From contig UQQO01000002.1 in assembly GCA_900543175.1 (NCBI GenBank), forward strand, positions 1 to 58,960: a stretch of 58,960 nucleotides of DNA. The letters are read 5' to 3'. The position numbers and the translations under genes were made by a program. Shown here one piece after another: positions 46,391 to 55,081 of the stretch (positions are counted from its first letter, which is position 1; each line of letters starts with the position of its first letter). Origin of the DNA: an uncultured Fusobacterium sp. GTDB lineage: Bacteria; Fusobacteriota; Fusobacteriia; Fusobacteriales; Fusobacteriaceae. The notes beneath the pieces were generated by a model. That model was given only the letters and a program-made list of their open reading frames with translations, was not told the DNA's origin and made no database searches.

Positions 46391-47975
46391 CTCTTTCCTC
46401 CTTAATTCCTACCATCATCTTACCAAACTCTAATATATCAGCTTTTGGAGATAGTATTCCTGCAACTTTTCCTTCATTTATTATTGCAATTCTATCACAT
46501 ACACTTCTTAATTCTTCTATTTCAGATGATGTTATTATAATTGTTGTTCCTTTTGTTGCATTGTATTCTTTTAATATATCCAAAACAAGTTTTTTTGCCC
46601 CTACATCTATTCCCCTTGTAGGCTCTGATACAAATAAAACTTTTGGATCCATAGTAAATGCCTTAGCAAGACAAACTTTTTGTTGATTTCCTCCACTTAA
46701 CTCTTGAGCTCTTTGTTTTTCACTCATACATCTTATTTCCAATTTTTTTATGTACTCTTGAGCATTTTCTCTAATTTTTTCCTCATCTACCATATTAAAA
46801 AGTTTAAATCTCTTTTTAAAGAATTTACCTTTTATTTGCATTGCTGGATAAGCAATATTATCCTCTATTGAACTTTCAAGTAGAAGTCCAACACCTTTTC
46901 TATCCTCTGATACAAAGAAAATTCCTTTGTCCAATGGGTATTTAGGATTATTTAATTCTAATTTTTCTCCATTAAATTCAACTGTTCCATTAGCTGGATA
47001 AAGCCCCATAACTCCATTAGCTACTCCTATTTTTCCTTGTCCTGCCATTCCTCCAAGTCCTAAAATCTCTCCCTCTTTTATTTCAAGGTTAAGACCTTTT
47101 ACCATCTCTCCTGGCATATCTACCCATAGGTTTTGAATATTAAGAATAGTTTTTCTATCTTTTTCCTCTACCTCTTCTACAGCTTCATTACTTTCTATTT
47201 TTCTTCCAATCATCCATTCAGTTATCTGATTTACATTTGTATCTTTAGTTTTTACACTATTGATTAGAAGTCCATCTCTCAATACAACAACTTTATCACA
47301 AACAGACATTATCTCATCTAATCTATGAGTAATAAATATTATTGCTATCCCTTTTTCTGATAATCTTTTCATTGTTTCCAAAAGAAGTTTTGCCTCTTCC
47401 TCTGTAAGTACTGCTGTTGGCTCATCTAAAACAAGAAGTTTTGTTTTTTCTCTCTCTATTTCACGAGCTATCTCAGTAAATTGTTTATGAGCTACTGGCA
47501 TCTCATTAATCAATTCAGCAGAGTCTATCTTTATTCCTAAGTGAGATACTGCTTCATCTGCTCTCTTCTCTATCTCTTTAGTATCAATCTTTTTTATCCT
47601 CTCTCCAAAAAGTCCCTCTAAAAAACTACTTGAAGTAGATTCTCTATTTAATACAATATTTTCATTTGCTTTAAACCCTGGAATTAAAGAAAACTCTTGA
47701 TGAACCATTCCGATTCCAACTTCAAGAGCATCAAATGGAGATTTAAAATTTGTTTCTTTTCCTTCAAAGTATATCTTTCCTCCATACCCTCCAGTTTCAT
47801 GAATAACTGACATTCCAAAAATAGCTTTCATCAATGTTGATTTACCAGCACCGTTTTCTCCAACTAGCCCTACAATCTCTCCAGGTTCAACTTCAAGATT
47901 GATATCTTTTAAAACAACATTTTCCCCAAAAGATTTTGATAAATTCTCTATTTTTAACAAAACATTATTTTCCAC
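46383..47975 (-). CDS. ABC transporter ATP-binding protein, duplicated (nucleoside/sugar type)
   Basis: This 530-residue protein is two fused ABC domains. The first has a full Walker A GENGAGKST and Walker B LLVLDEPTAVL, but a degenerate signature (MPVAHKQFTEIA). The second has a degenerate Walker A (GGMAGQGKIG), signature LSGGNQQKVCLAK and Walker B VLFVSEPTRGID. This asymmetry is normal for BMP and sugar importers. It energises the two permeases downstream. Confidence 0.92.
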   Translation of the reverse strand: MENNVLLKIENLSKSFGENVVLKDINLEVEPGEIVGLVGENGAGKSTLMKAIFGMSVIHETGGYGGKIYFEGKETNFKSPFDALEVGIGMVHQEFSLIPGFKANENIVLNRESTSSSFLEGLFGERIKKIDTKEIEKRADEAVSHLGIKIDSAELINEMPVAHKQFTEIAREIEREKTKLLVLDEPTAVLTEEEAKLLLETMKRLSEKGIAIIFITHRLDEIMSVCDKVVVLRDGLLINSVKTKDTNVNQITEWMIGRKIESNEAVEEVEEKDRKTILNIQNLWVDMPGEMVKGLNLEIKEGEILGLGGMAGQGKIGVANGVMGLYPANGTVEFNGEKLELNNPKYPLDKGIFFVSEDRKGVGLLLESSIEDNIAYPAMQIKGKFFKKRFKLFNMVDEEKIRENAQEYIKKLEIRCMSEKQRAQELSGGNQQKVCLAKAFTMDPKVLFVSEPTRGIDVGAKKLVLDILKEYNATKGTTIIITSSEIEELRSVCDRIAIINEGKVAGILSPKADILEFGKMMVGIKEERDE

Positions 47976-47999
47976 ATTTTCACCTCTTAAAAAATGAAA

Positions 48000-48018
48000 G
48001 GAGGGGTTTTACCCCTCC
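48000..48018 (-). terminator. Intra-operon GC hairpin after the binding-protein gene
   Basis: GGAGGGGT pairs with ACCCCTCC around a three-base loop, followed on the minus strand by TTTCATTTTT. Sitting between the binding-protein and ATPase genes, it should lower downstream transcription so the binding protein is made in excess. Confidence 0.7.
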
Positions 48019-48022
48019 CTTA

Positions 48023-49204
48023 TTATTTTATTTTAAAATATTTTTCAGGAACAGTTTCATTTGTCATATTTAAATATCCTTTTCCTAAAACATAAGTATC
48101 TTGATATAATAAGTAGAAGTTTTCTTTTTCAATTCCATTTACATCAGTATAGTTACTTCCATTCCATCCTGCTCCTGGAGTGAATTTCTTCAATGATTCC
48201 ATAATAGCATCAAAGTCTGTAACATCTACATCATTTTCAATTACGTTTCTTGCATGATCTGCTAAAGCTACAACTGAGATGAAATTATATGAGTAAGCCC
48301 AAGTTCCCATTCTTCCTGCTGCTCCTTTTGCTACAACAGTATCTTCAACTTTCTTTAAGATTTTTGGCCAATTTCCTTTTTCATCTTCAGAGAATTTAAT
48401 TCCTAAAGCTCCTGAATATCCCATTGTTGGAGAAGGTAAGTCAGCTTCTACAAAGTATCCACCATTTTCAGCAACTCTTTTTAAAAGAGGTTCTGTATGA
48501 GCATCGTTTGTTGCAAAGAATGCTACATTTTTACCATATTTTTCTAACCAACTTGGAACTTGTTCAAGAATATATTGTTGTGCTCCTGCAACTCCAACAT
48601 CACTTACTGGGTCTGGAGCTGACATTTCAATAAATTCCATTCCTAAATCTTTAGCTGCTTCAGCCATTATATTTCTTCTTCTTGATAATAATTCATAACT
48701 TAAATGTCTTGGGAAAGAGATGTGCATAAATTTATCTGCTCCCATTTCTTTAGCTGCTTTAACGATTAAATATCCTCTTGCTACGTTATCTGGATTTGTA
48801 ACTAAATCTGAAGCTTCTGAAATAATTTCAGGGTCTTCATGAGGTGCATTTGCTATAAGTAAAATATCTGGTCTTGCTTCTCTAATTCTTCTAAAAGCTT
48901 CAACTGTTCCTGGAACAGCTTCCCCTACAATAATAACTTTCATTTTAGGGTCATCAGCTAACCCAACCATTTGTGAAATAGTTGTTTCCATCTCTTGCAT
49001 AAAGTTATCTGGATATGTAACATGAGTTACCATTCCACCTTTATCTACTGAACCATACATTTTTACAATTTCTTCTGCTCCACGTAGACTATCTTCTGAT
49101 TGAGATACAGTTCCACTAACTACTCCAATGTGATAATCTGGTTCAGCTGCAAAAGCAAAGATTGACAAAATAAACATAAAAAATCCGTATAAATACTTTC
49201 TCAT
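48023..49204 (-). CDS. DUF3798-family ABC substrate-binding protein
   Basis: This 393-residue exported protein (signal peptide to about FAFAAEP) begins its mature part with YHIGVVSGTVSQSEDSLRGAEE. It also has IANAPHEDPEIISEASDLV, FMHISFPRHLSYELLSRRR, FFATNDAHTEPLL and LPSPTMGYSGALG. These fit the DUF3798 periplasmic-binding-protein fold. Its operon mates are BMP/sugar-type permeases and an ATPase, so it is the receptor. The ligand is unknown. Confidence 0.85.
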   Translation of the reverse strand: MRKYLYGFFMFILSIFAFAAEPDYHIGVVSGTVSQSEDSLRGAEEIVKMYGSVDKGGMVTHVTYPDNFMQEMETTISQMVGLADDPKMKVIIVGEAVPGTVEAFRRIREARPDILLIANAPHEDPEIISEASDLVTNPDNVARGYLIVKAAKEMGADKFMHISFPRHLSYELLSRRRNIMAEAAKDLGMEFIEMSAPDPVSDVGVAGAQQYILEQVPSWLEKYGKNVAFFATNDAHTEPLLKRVAENGGYFVEADLPSPTMGYSGALGIKFSEDEKGNWPKILKKVEDTVVAKGAAGRMGTWAYSYNFISVVALADHARNVIENDVDVTDFDAIMESLKKFTPGAGWNGSNYTDVNGIEKENFYLLYQDTYVLGKGYLNMTNETVPEKYFKIK

Positions 49205-49279
49205 AATTTTCCCCCTTACAATTTAATTACTATTTAAATTTTTATATATAAATATAGTATTTTACAGAAAGTCATAAAA

Positions 49280-49316
49280 AGACCGTACTTAACTCAGTAC
49301 TATTTTTTTAGTACTC
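49280..49316 (-). promoter_or_regulatory. Alternative AGTACT hairpins in the DUF3798 operon leader
   Basis: The leader holds AGTACT-N8-AGTACT (49296-49315). The second AGTACT can instead pair with GTAC at 49285-49288 (GTACTGAGTTAAGTAC), a fold followed by GGTCTTTTT on the minus strand. The two folds exclude each other, as in an attenuator or a ligand-sensing leader. I recognise no known riboswitch class here. Confidence 0.45.
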
Positions 49317-49344
49317 TTGTTATAAAATATTTATTTTGACTATG

Positions 49345-49373
49345 ATTATACTCCTTTAAAACATATATGTCAA
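49345..49373 (-). promoter_or_regulatory. Consensus promoter of the DUF3798 transporter operon
   Basis: On the minus strand TTGACA (49368-49373) and TATAAT (49345-49350) are exactly 17 bases apart, giving a leader of about 135 bases. Confidence 0.88.
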
Positions 49374-49420
49374 CAAAGTTTTGAAAAATTTTTTTCTTAT
49401 TTTTAAAAAATAAAAAAATA

Positions 49421-49449
49421 GAAACTAACTTTTTAATAAAATTAGTTTC
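49421..49449 (-). terminator. Terminator after Zeta-like gene
   Basis: GAAACTAA pairs with TTAGTTTC around a 13-base A/T-rich loop and is followed on the minus strand by TATTTTTTTAT. It lies 52 bases past the stop. Confidence 0.7.
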
Positions 49450-49501
49450 TAAACATAAAAATAAAGACATTTAAATTTTTTAACTTTTCCAATGTAATTT
49501 T

Positions 49502-50059
49502 TTAAATAATCCCATCTAACCACTTTGGTAACTCTTGAGAAAGAACTAAATCCCAGGTTTTATTTTTATAGTAACAAAGTTTATAATTTTTAGAATTATC
49601 ATATATTCTTACATAGTCTGCCAAAGGTAATACTTTTTTTAAATTTTCAAGAGTTTCATAATATCTTTTCTCCACCACTTCCTCTGGAATATCATGTCCT
49701 CCATTTAAAACTCTATTTTTTATTCTCTCCTTTGCTATTTCTGGAGAATTTAATCCTATATAATAAAGATAAATTGTATACCCCTTTTCTTTTATCTCTT
49801 CAATAGCTTTTAATATTCTCTTTCCTGTAAGAGTAGTCTCTTGATTAAAGGAAATCATCTTATCTATACACTCTTTTCTCATATTTAAAGCTATTCTTCC
49901 TGCTCTCATTTGATCTTGACTATTTCTCCAATCTCCTATCTCCATAACAATTTCATCTGTATTTATTCTCCTACCTAAATTTTCTGATAAAGTCATTATT
50001 TTATAAAGAGTTGTTTTTCCAGCACCATTCACACCTGCAAAGATAACACAATTAGCCAT
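49502..50059 (-). CDS. Zeta toxin-like P-loop kinase
   Basis: This 185-residue P-loop protein has Walker A in FAGVNGAGKTTLYKI near the N-terminus. RRINTDEIVMEIGDWR carries the Zeta-type Asp, TTLTGKRI resembles the conserved ETTLSG motif, and YYIGLNSPEIAKERIKNRV forms the lid helix. These mark the Zeta_toxin family, which phosphorylates UDP-sugars in known cases. It overlaps a small gene upstream by eight bases, suggesting a toxin-antitoxin pair. Chromosomal homologues may instead have a housekeeping role. Confidence 0.78.
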   Translation of the reverse strand: MANCVIFAGVNGAGKTTLYKIMTLSENLGRRINTDEIVMEIGDWRNSQDQMRAGRIALNMRKECIDKMISFNQETTLTGKRILKAIEEIKEKGYTIYLYYIGLNSPEIAKERIKNRVLNGGHDIPEEVVEKRYYETLENLKKVLPLADYVRIYDNSKNYKLCYYKNKTWDLVLSQELPKWLDGII

Positions 50060-50231
50060 GGATCTCCTCCTTAGAAAGCAGTTCTTTTTGTAAAGTTTGC
50101 ACTTTTAACTCCTCTAATCTTAAATAAAACTCTTTTTCTATTTCACTTTTAAAATTTTCAATTAATTTATCAATCTCAAATGTTGACAGGTTTAAAATAT
50201 ACTTATATAAACTTTCTTCTTTATTATTCAT
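50052..50231 (-). CDS. Small helical partner of Zeta-like protein (putative antitoxin)
   Basis: This 59-residue, charged, helical protein (MNNKEESLYKY ... LSKEEIHG) has no DNA-binding motif I recognise. The ATG at 50231 is used because GGAGAAAG lies ahead. Overlap with the Zeta-like gene (eight bases) and gene order (small gene first) fit an epsilon-like antitoxin, but there is no clear sequence match. The role is inferred from context. Confidence 0.6.
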   Translation of the reverse strand: MNNKEESLYKYILNLSTFEIDKLIENFKSEIEKEFYLRLEELKVQTLQKELLSKEEIHG

Positions 50232-50269
50232 AACTTTCTCCATTATGTAAAGTTTTTTAATTTTATCTT

Positions 50270-51352
50270 TTAATCTTCATACTCTATCATTTCATCTCTC
50301 ATTGGAAGTCTTGATTTCTCATATATTTCTAAAGATTTTATTTTATCATTTTCAATACCAAATATATAAATAGCTGCCTTTTTCTCAAAGAACATTTTTG
50401 TCTTATCTTTTAAATCCCCATATATTCCTTTGATTAAAAGAGAGAAGTAAAATCTTTCAGATTCTCCAAAACCATTATCTACAACTTCAATTTGATAATT
50501 TGAATATGATTTAAAAATATTTTCAAAATACTTTTTCATATCAGCTTTATTTCTTTCTTGTAAACTTTGATCAATACATATAAAATTTCTATCTAGAAGA
50601 GAATCTATCTTTTTTATATTTCTTTTATTTATAGCCTCTATAAATTCAAAAATTAAAATTTTTGAGTGTATATCTTCCATATAACTTTTTATAAACTCTT
50701 CATCTAAATCTGTGTCAAATTCATCATCAAAAAGACTAGGTCCTCCAAAATTATCATCTGATGCTAAATCTAATATATTTAATTCATTTTCACTATCTAA
50801 AACCATTTCTAAACTATGCTCTGCAAAATAATCAGGAATAGCTCTTATCTTAAATGTAACTTCAATATCATACTCTGCTCCCATACTGTATATATTCACT
50901 TCAACATCACTTATTTTCAAACTTTCAAAAAAATCTTCCTCTGATATTGGAAGAGTAATCCTTTCATTATTTACATCTAAATAGTATGTTTTTTTGTCTA
51001 TCATTTTCTTTTTTAGTTTAGTTCTTACATATTTTTCTAATTGTGATAAAAAATTCGCATTTTTTTTAGATTTAAAAGGTTTTTCTATAAAACTATATTC
51101 ACTTTCATCTATTTCTGAAAGAATATTGTCCTCAATAATAGTTTCAACAATCCATTTTTTATTACTATCAATAATCTCTAACTTCTCTTCTATAAGAGGA
51201 AGAAGTTTTTTTACTTTGATCTTATTACCTGTTCCATAGACAAAATCAATTGTAGTTTCTATTCCTTTATCTCCCCATAGTTCATTGATTTCTGCTACAT
51301 AACAATCTACTTCTTCACTTTTCTTTAATGATTTAATATTAATTTTTGCCAT
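50270..51352 (-). CDS. Unknown protein, DUF2262-like N-terminal half and NTF2-like C-terminal half
   Basis: This 360-residue soluble protein has no signal peptide. The first ~200 residues include DVEVNIYSMGAEYDIEVTFK and a predicted DUF2262-type fold, as far as I can recall the family. The final ~120 residues (after LIFEFIEAINKRNIKKIDSLLDRNF) have the length and pattern of an NTF2/SnoaL-like domain. An acidic linker (LFDDEFDTDLDEEF) joins them. I do not recognise a specific function. It leads a run of uncharacterised genes. Confidence 0.55.
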   Translation of the reverse strand: MAKINIKSLKKSEEVDCYVAEINELWGDKGIETTIDFVYGTGNKIKVKKLLPLIEEKLEIIDSNKKWIVETIIEDNILSEIDESEYSFIEKPFKSKKNANFLSQLEKYVRTKLKKKMIDKKTYYLDVNNERITLPISEEDFFESLKISDVEVNIYSMGAEYDIEVTFKIRAIPDYFAEHSLEMVLDSENELNILDLASDDNFGGPSLFDDEFDTDLDEEFIKSYMEDIHSKILIFEFIEAINKRNIKKIDSLLDRNFICIDQSLQERNKADMKKYFENIFKSYSNYQIEVVDNGFGESERFYFSLLIKGIYGDLKDKTKMFFEKKAAIYIFGIENDKIKSLEIYEKSRLPMRDEMIEYED

Positions 51353-51430
51353 TCTATCTCCCTATTTATTTTATAATTTCTAACTTATATAAGTATCCTA
51401 TATTTTTTTTATTTCATCAAGAGTAATTTC

Positions 51431-51916
51431 CTATATTTTTTTAACTTTTATCTTTTTAATAGCTTTTTCTAATTCAGTTATATCAAACTCTATATAACAA
51501 GATGATAAATTTCTATCCTTATAAATAATCTTTAAAGTTTTACTTCTTTTAAAAATCTCCATCTCATCATCTATAAGAAGTATAAATATCTCATTAGGCT
51601 TATAGATATTTACTATTCCATTTCGTTCAAATTCAATAGGATGTTCTGTTACTAATTCAACTTTTGTTTTCTGCATTGTTTTATCTTCATCAATTTTCTC
51701 AGTAAAAGCAGGATATTTATCTGTTAATATATACAAAGAATAATAATTAAGAATATCATCATAAGAACCCTTTCTTATATAAAGAACACCTTTTTGATTT
51801 GGCTCTGATTTTACTGAATAAGTAAAAATCATATTATAATCTCTATCTACTTCCCATTTAGCAAAAGAAAAGGTGGATAAAGTTAAAAACATTACTATTT
51901 TTAAAAATTTTTTCAT
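51431..51916 (-). CDS. Exported protein of unknown function
   Basis: This 161-residue protein has a short signal peptide ending near TFSFAKW, then a mature domain with alternating strands (KGVLYIRKGSYDDILNYY, TLKIIYKDRNLSSCYIEFD). No cysteine pairs, lipobox or domain I can name. It lies between two other uncharacterised genes with gaps of 44 and 78 bases on the same strand. Confidence 0.55.
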   Translation of the reverse strand: MKKFLKIVMFLTLSTFSFAKWEVDRDYNMIFTYSVKSEPNQKGVLYIRKGSYDDILNYYSLYILTDKYPAFTEKIDEDKTMQKTKVELVTEHPIEFERNGIVNIYKPNEIFILLIDDEMEIFKRSKTLKIIYKDRNLSSCYIEFDITELEKAIKKIKVKKI

Positions 51917-51960
51917 TTTTATCCACCTCTTTTTTCCTATTAAAATTTTCTTCTATTTAG

Positions 51961-52479
51961 CTATTTTAATACTTCACTATTAATCTTTATTTCTCTTTCA
52001 TAAATCTTTAATATTGCTGGTTGCCCATCAGCAGGAAATCTAAAACTGCTTTTTACTGCTGCTTTCTTTGGTATATTAATATCTTCAACTAATTCTTGTG
52101 CAAAAACTGCAAAGCCATCACTATCTAAAAGTTGCAAAGATTTTTGTTCATTAAGATTTGTTAATCTTATCATCCTATCTGTTTCATTTCTTAAACCAAC
52201 AGTTACTTTATACCCTATATCATCTTTTGTTACTGATAAAACTTCAGCTTTTACATTTTCTTCAAACTGTTCTTTATCATAAATTATAAAAGCATTATCA
52301 ATACTTGTCCCATCTTTTCTTCCTGTGTCTATTCCCTCTTTTACACCTTTTAAAACATCTTTTCCAGTAGAAACAACTTCTGATACTACTGATGAAACAG
52401 CTTTAGTTATATTAGATTTTTCTTCTGCATATAAAGTTATCCCCACTAATAATCCTAAAATAAAAACTAATTTTTTCAT
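51961..52479 (-). CDS. Exported protein with DUF4352-like Ig domain
   Basis: This 172-residue protein has a signal peptide ending near TLYAEE, an amphipathic segment (AVSSVVSEVVSTGKDVLKGVKEG) and a beta-rich domain with YKVTVGLRNETDRMIRLTNL, which resembles telokin/DUF4352-type Ig folds. AGGAGG precedes the ATG. It is the middle of a secreted-protein cluster; function unknown. Confidence 0.55.
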   Translation of the reverse strand: MKKLVFILGLLVGITLYAEEKSNITKAVSSVVSEVVSTGKDVLKGVKEGIDTGRKDGTSIDNAFIIYDKEQFEENVKAEVLSVTKDDIGYKVTVGLRNETDRMIRLTNLNEQKSLQLLDSDGFAVFAQELVEDINIPKKAAVKSSFRFPADGQPAILKIYEREIKINSEVLK

Positions 52480-52502
52480 ATTTTTCCTCCTCTAAGATTT
52501 TA

Positions 52503-53189
52503 TTATTTTTTTAACGGTGTTTGATTTAGTAATTGTACTTTAAAAGCTCTGTTTTCTAAATCAAAATAGATAGTTATACTTCTTTCGTTATTATCTACAA
52601 TTTTCATAATAGTATGTTCTGTTGAAATTCCAAATTCAGGATGATTTCTATAATTTGTTGGAATATGTTCCCACCCATCGCTTTGAGTATAATCTTTAAA
52701 TAAGATATCAGGTGTTAAGCTGCTTAATTCTTTATTATTTATTTTTATACTTGAACATTTTTTATCATAAAAAGCAGTAATAGAATTAACTACTCCATCT
52801 TCTATTTTTTTATATGGCTCATTACTTTCTGTATCTTGATTTGCAATTGTAACTTCTAAAAATACTCCATTTTTTTCTAAAAGTCTGATAATTTTTCCAC
52901 CATTAAGAATACCTTTACCATCTTTTGATAATGACCAATCTGTTCTCATAGCATAATAATCTTCTCCAACTAGTGGATTTAAAAAATATGGTGTTTTATT
53001 ACTTATAGTCCACCCATCATCAATAAGTTGTTTTAATGAACTTGGAACAGAAAAATACGTATCATTGATAGTAAGTCCAAATTCAAAATTATTTTTTATC
53101 ATCTTATTTTCACTCTCCTTAGTTGCTCCATATATGTTTATAGAAATAACTAATAAAAAACAGGTTATAATCATTAAATATTTTTTCAC
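52503..53189 (-). CDS. Exported protein of unknown function
   Basis: This 228-residue protein has a signal peptide ending near NIYGATKE. The mature domain begins FEFGLTINDTYFSVPSSLKQLIDDGW, which resembles extracytoplasmic proteins found as several copies in low-GC genomes. A second motif KIEDGVVNSITAFYDKK follows. The AGGAGA ribosome site is good. Function not recognised; it follows the YwqK-like gene by 19 bases. Confidence 0.55.
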   Translation of the reverse strand: MKKYLMIITCFLLVISINIYGATKESENKMIKNNFEFGLTINDTYFSVPSSLKQLIDDGWTISNKTPYFLNPLVGEDYYAMRTDWSLSKDGKGILNGGKIIRLLEKNGVFLEVTIANQDTESNEPYKKIEDGVVNSITAFYDKKCSSIKINNKELSSLTPDILFKDYTQSDGWEHIPTNYRNHPEFGISTEHTIMKIVDNNERSITIYFDLENRAFKVQLLNQTPLKK

Positions 53190-53208
53190 TTTCTCCTCCT
53201 ATACTTCT

Positions 53209-54564
53209 TTAAGAATGATTTTTTACAGATATAGTTATATCAAAAAATTTCTGTAACACATTATTTTCCCTATAATAATCATCTATTGTAGGAAAAATAA
53301 GATCTTCAAGCTTTATTTTTTTATCTCCTTTTATCTTTTTAAACTTCTCATAATTTTCTGCAAATAATCTATGTTTTTTCTCACTGTTTTCTTTTAACTC
53401 AACCCAAAGATAACTGTTATTTTCAAAAGGCACATTAACTCTATGTACACCATTTTTATAACTTCTTTTGAATGGAATTTTCTCATTATCATTAAAAATT
53501 AAGTTTTCTTCAAGAATTTCTACATTTTCAAAGCTCATTAAATCAACATATGCAAGATTTGTAATTATAGTAGCATCAACCATAGAATTTAAAGAGTTTC
53601 CAACCTCTTTTCCTAATGTTTCCATACCTTTTTCAAGCTCTTTTGAAAAATCCTCTGAACTTTCTGATATTATAATTTCATCATTACTTTCAACTATCTT
53701 TTCATCTTGTTCATTATAAAGTGTTCCATCATGGTTAAATCTTTGCTCCTCTATTGTCTGTCCATTTTTTATTTTGGCTTTCAATTGTGGATTTCCATTT
53801 TCATAATAAACTTCATAAACTCCATCTAAATCATTATTTTTAAATTCTTGTCTTGTCCATACATTTCCATTTTTATAATAATCTTCTTTTAAACCATGAA
53901 GTTCTCCAGCTTTATAGTTTATTATCGATTCTAAAGTACCATCTTCTAAATAAGATTTCCATTCTCCCTCTTGTAAACTATTTTTATAACTTCCTGAAAG
54001 TCTTATTTTTTTATTTTCGTGATATTCTTTAAAATCTCCATTCATCTCTCCATTTACATAGTTTACTTCTCCTTGAAGATTTCCATTTGGATAGTATGCT
54101 TTAAATTCTCCCTCAAGAACTCCATTTTTATAATTTGCTGATACTCTCAATTTTCCTGTATCATTATAAAATTGTTCTGTAACTCCATCTCTTTCTCCAT
54201 CTTTAAAGTTAGCATTATCTATAAGTACTCCATCTTCTGTGTACATTTGAAAAAGCCCATTTTGTTTTCCAGCTTTCCAATGTCCAATCTCTTTAATATT
54301 ATTTTTATAATAAACAACATTTAAACTATCAAGCTCTCCATCTTTATAAGAATAAATATCTGTATACTCTTCACTTGCACTTTTAGTTCTTCCAGTGAAA
54401 AGCTTTCCATCTTCATCACAAAGTTTTCCATTGATATTTTTTAACTGTTCCTCTTTTTCAATAGCAGGAAGATATTTAAAAAATAAGTATCTATTTTGAT
54501 AAATATAAGTTCCAACTCCTATTCCAACTAATAAAACTACTCCTAGTATTACCTTAGCTTTCAT
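53209..54564 (-). CDS. YwqK/MORN-like repeat protein, membrane-anchored
   Basis: This 451-residue protein has an N-terminal hydrophobic anchor (about 4-22). About nine tandem YwqK-type repeats of roughly 22 residues follow (about 55-270), each built on Y-x-NG-x-L-x-G-x-(F/Y) such as YPNGNLQGEVNYVNGEMNG. The C-terminal third is a non-repeated domain. YwqK and MORN repeats form extended beta sheets that mediate protein or lipid binding. It heads the secreted-protein gene set behind the DUF3592 gene. Confidence 0.75.
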   Translation of the reverse strand: MKAKVILGVVLLVGIGVGTYIYQNRYLFFKYLPAIEKEEQLKNINGKLCDEDGKLFTGRTKSASEEYTDIYSYKDGELDSLNVVYYKNNIKEIGHWKAGKQNGLFQMYTEDGVLIDNANFKDGERDGVTEQFYNDTGKLRVSANYKNGVLEGEFKAYYPNGNLQGEVNYVNGEMNGDFKEYHENKKIRLSGSYKNSLQEGEWKSYLEDGTLESIINYKAGELHGLKEDYYKNGNVWTRQEFKNNDLDGVYEVYYENGNPQLKAKIKNGQTIEEQRFNHDGTLYNEQDEKIVESNDEIIISESSEDFSKELEKGMETLGKEVGNSLNSMVDATIITNLAYVDLMSFENVEILEENLIFNDNEKIPFKRSYKNGVHRVNVPFENNSYLWVELKENSEKKHRLFAENYEKFKKIKGDKKIKLEDLIFPTIDDYYRENNVLQKFFDITISVKNHS

Positions 54565-54580
54565 AGCTCTCCCTTCCTTT

Positions 54581-55051
54581 CTAGAAAATAAAACCTATTA
54601 TCTTACCAATAAATGAAACTGCTAAAAAAACTCCTCCTATAATTATCAAAATATACTCTCTCCCTTTATTAGCTCCATCTTCTGCAATCCAATACTCTTT
54701 TGGATTATCTTTATTTACTAGCAGTTTATAATCTTTTCCAACTTCAAACTCTACTAAATTAACATCTTTTATTTTTTTCATAAATTTTCTAGTTTTCTCA
54801 GGCATCTCATCAATATTTATATTTTTCAGTTCTTCTCTTGCTTTATTGTTATATCTTCCTCTATACTCCTCTTCATAAGTTATTCCATTCACAACATATC
54901 TGAAAATAGGATAATATTTATTTAAACTTGGAGAGTAATTGTAACTTATAAGAGTTCCTGTGGTATAGAAACTTCCTTCAATAGCTTTATTATATTGAAA
55001 AATATTAAAACTTCCCACTGCAATCAGTATAATTCCAATTATAGTTAACAT
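54581..55051 (-). CDS. DUF3592-like membrane protein
   Basis: This 156-residue protein has hydrophobic ends (about 1-18 and 133-155) around a soluble domain with TTGTLISYNYSPSLNKYYPIFRYVVNG and YKLLVNKDNPKEYWI. The two-helix pattern with a central beta domain is that of DUF3592. It is separated from the YwqK-like gene by 16 bases. Confidence 0.72.
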   Translation of the reverse strand: MLTIIGIILIAVGSFNIFQYNKAIEGSFYTTGTLISYNYSPSLNKYYPIFRYVVNGITYEEEYRGRYNNKAREELKNINIDEMPEKTRKFMKKIKDVNLVEFEVGKDYKLLVNKDNPKEYWIAEDGANKGREYILIIIGGVFLAVSFIGKIIGFIF

Positions 55052-55081
55052 ATTATCACCTCTTTTTTTAGTAGGCAGAGA

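Noticed and set aside
45966..46433. 155-residue plus-strand frame
   Set aside because: It is antisense to the transporter permease and ATPase genes, which are clear family members.
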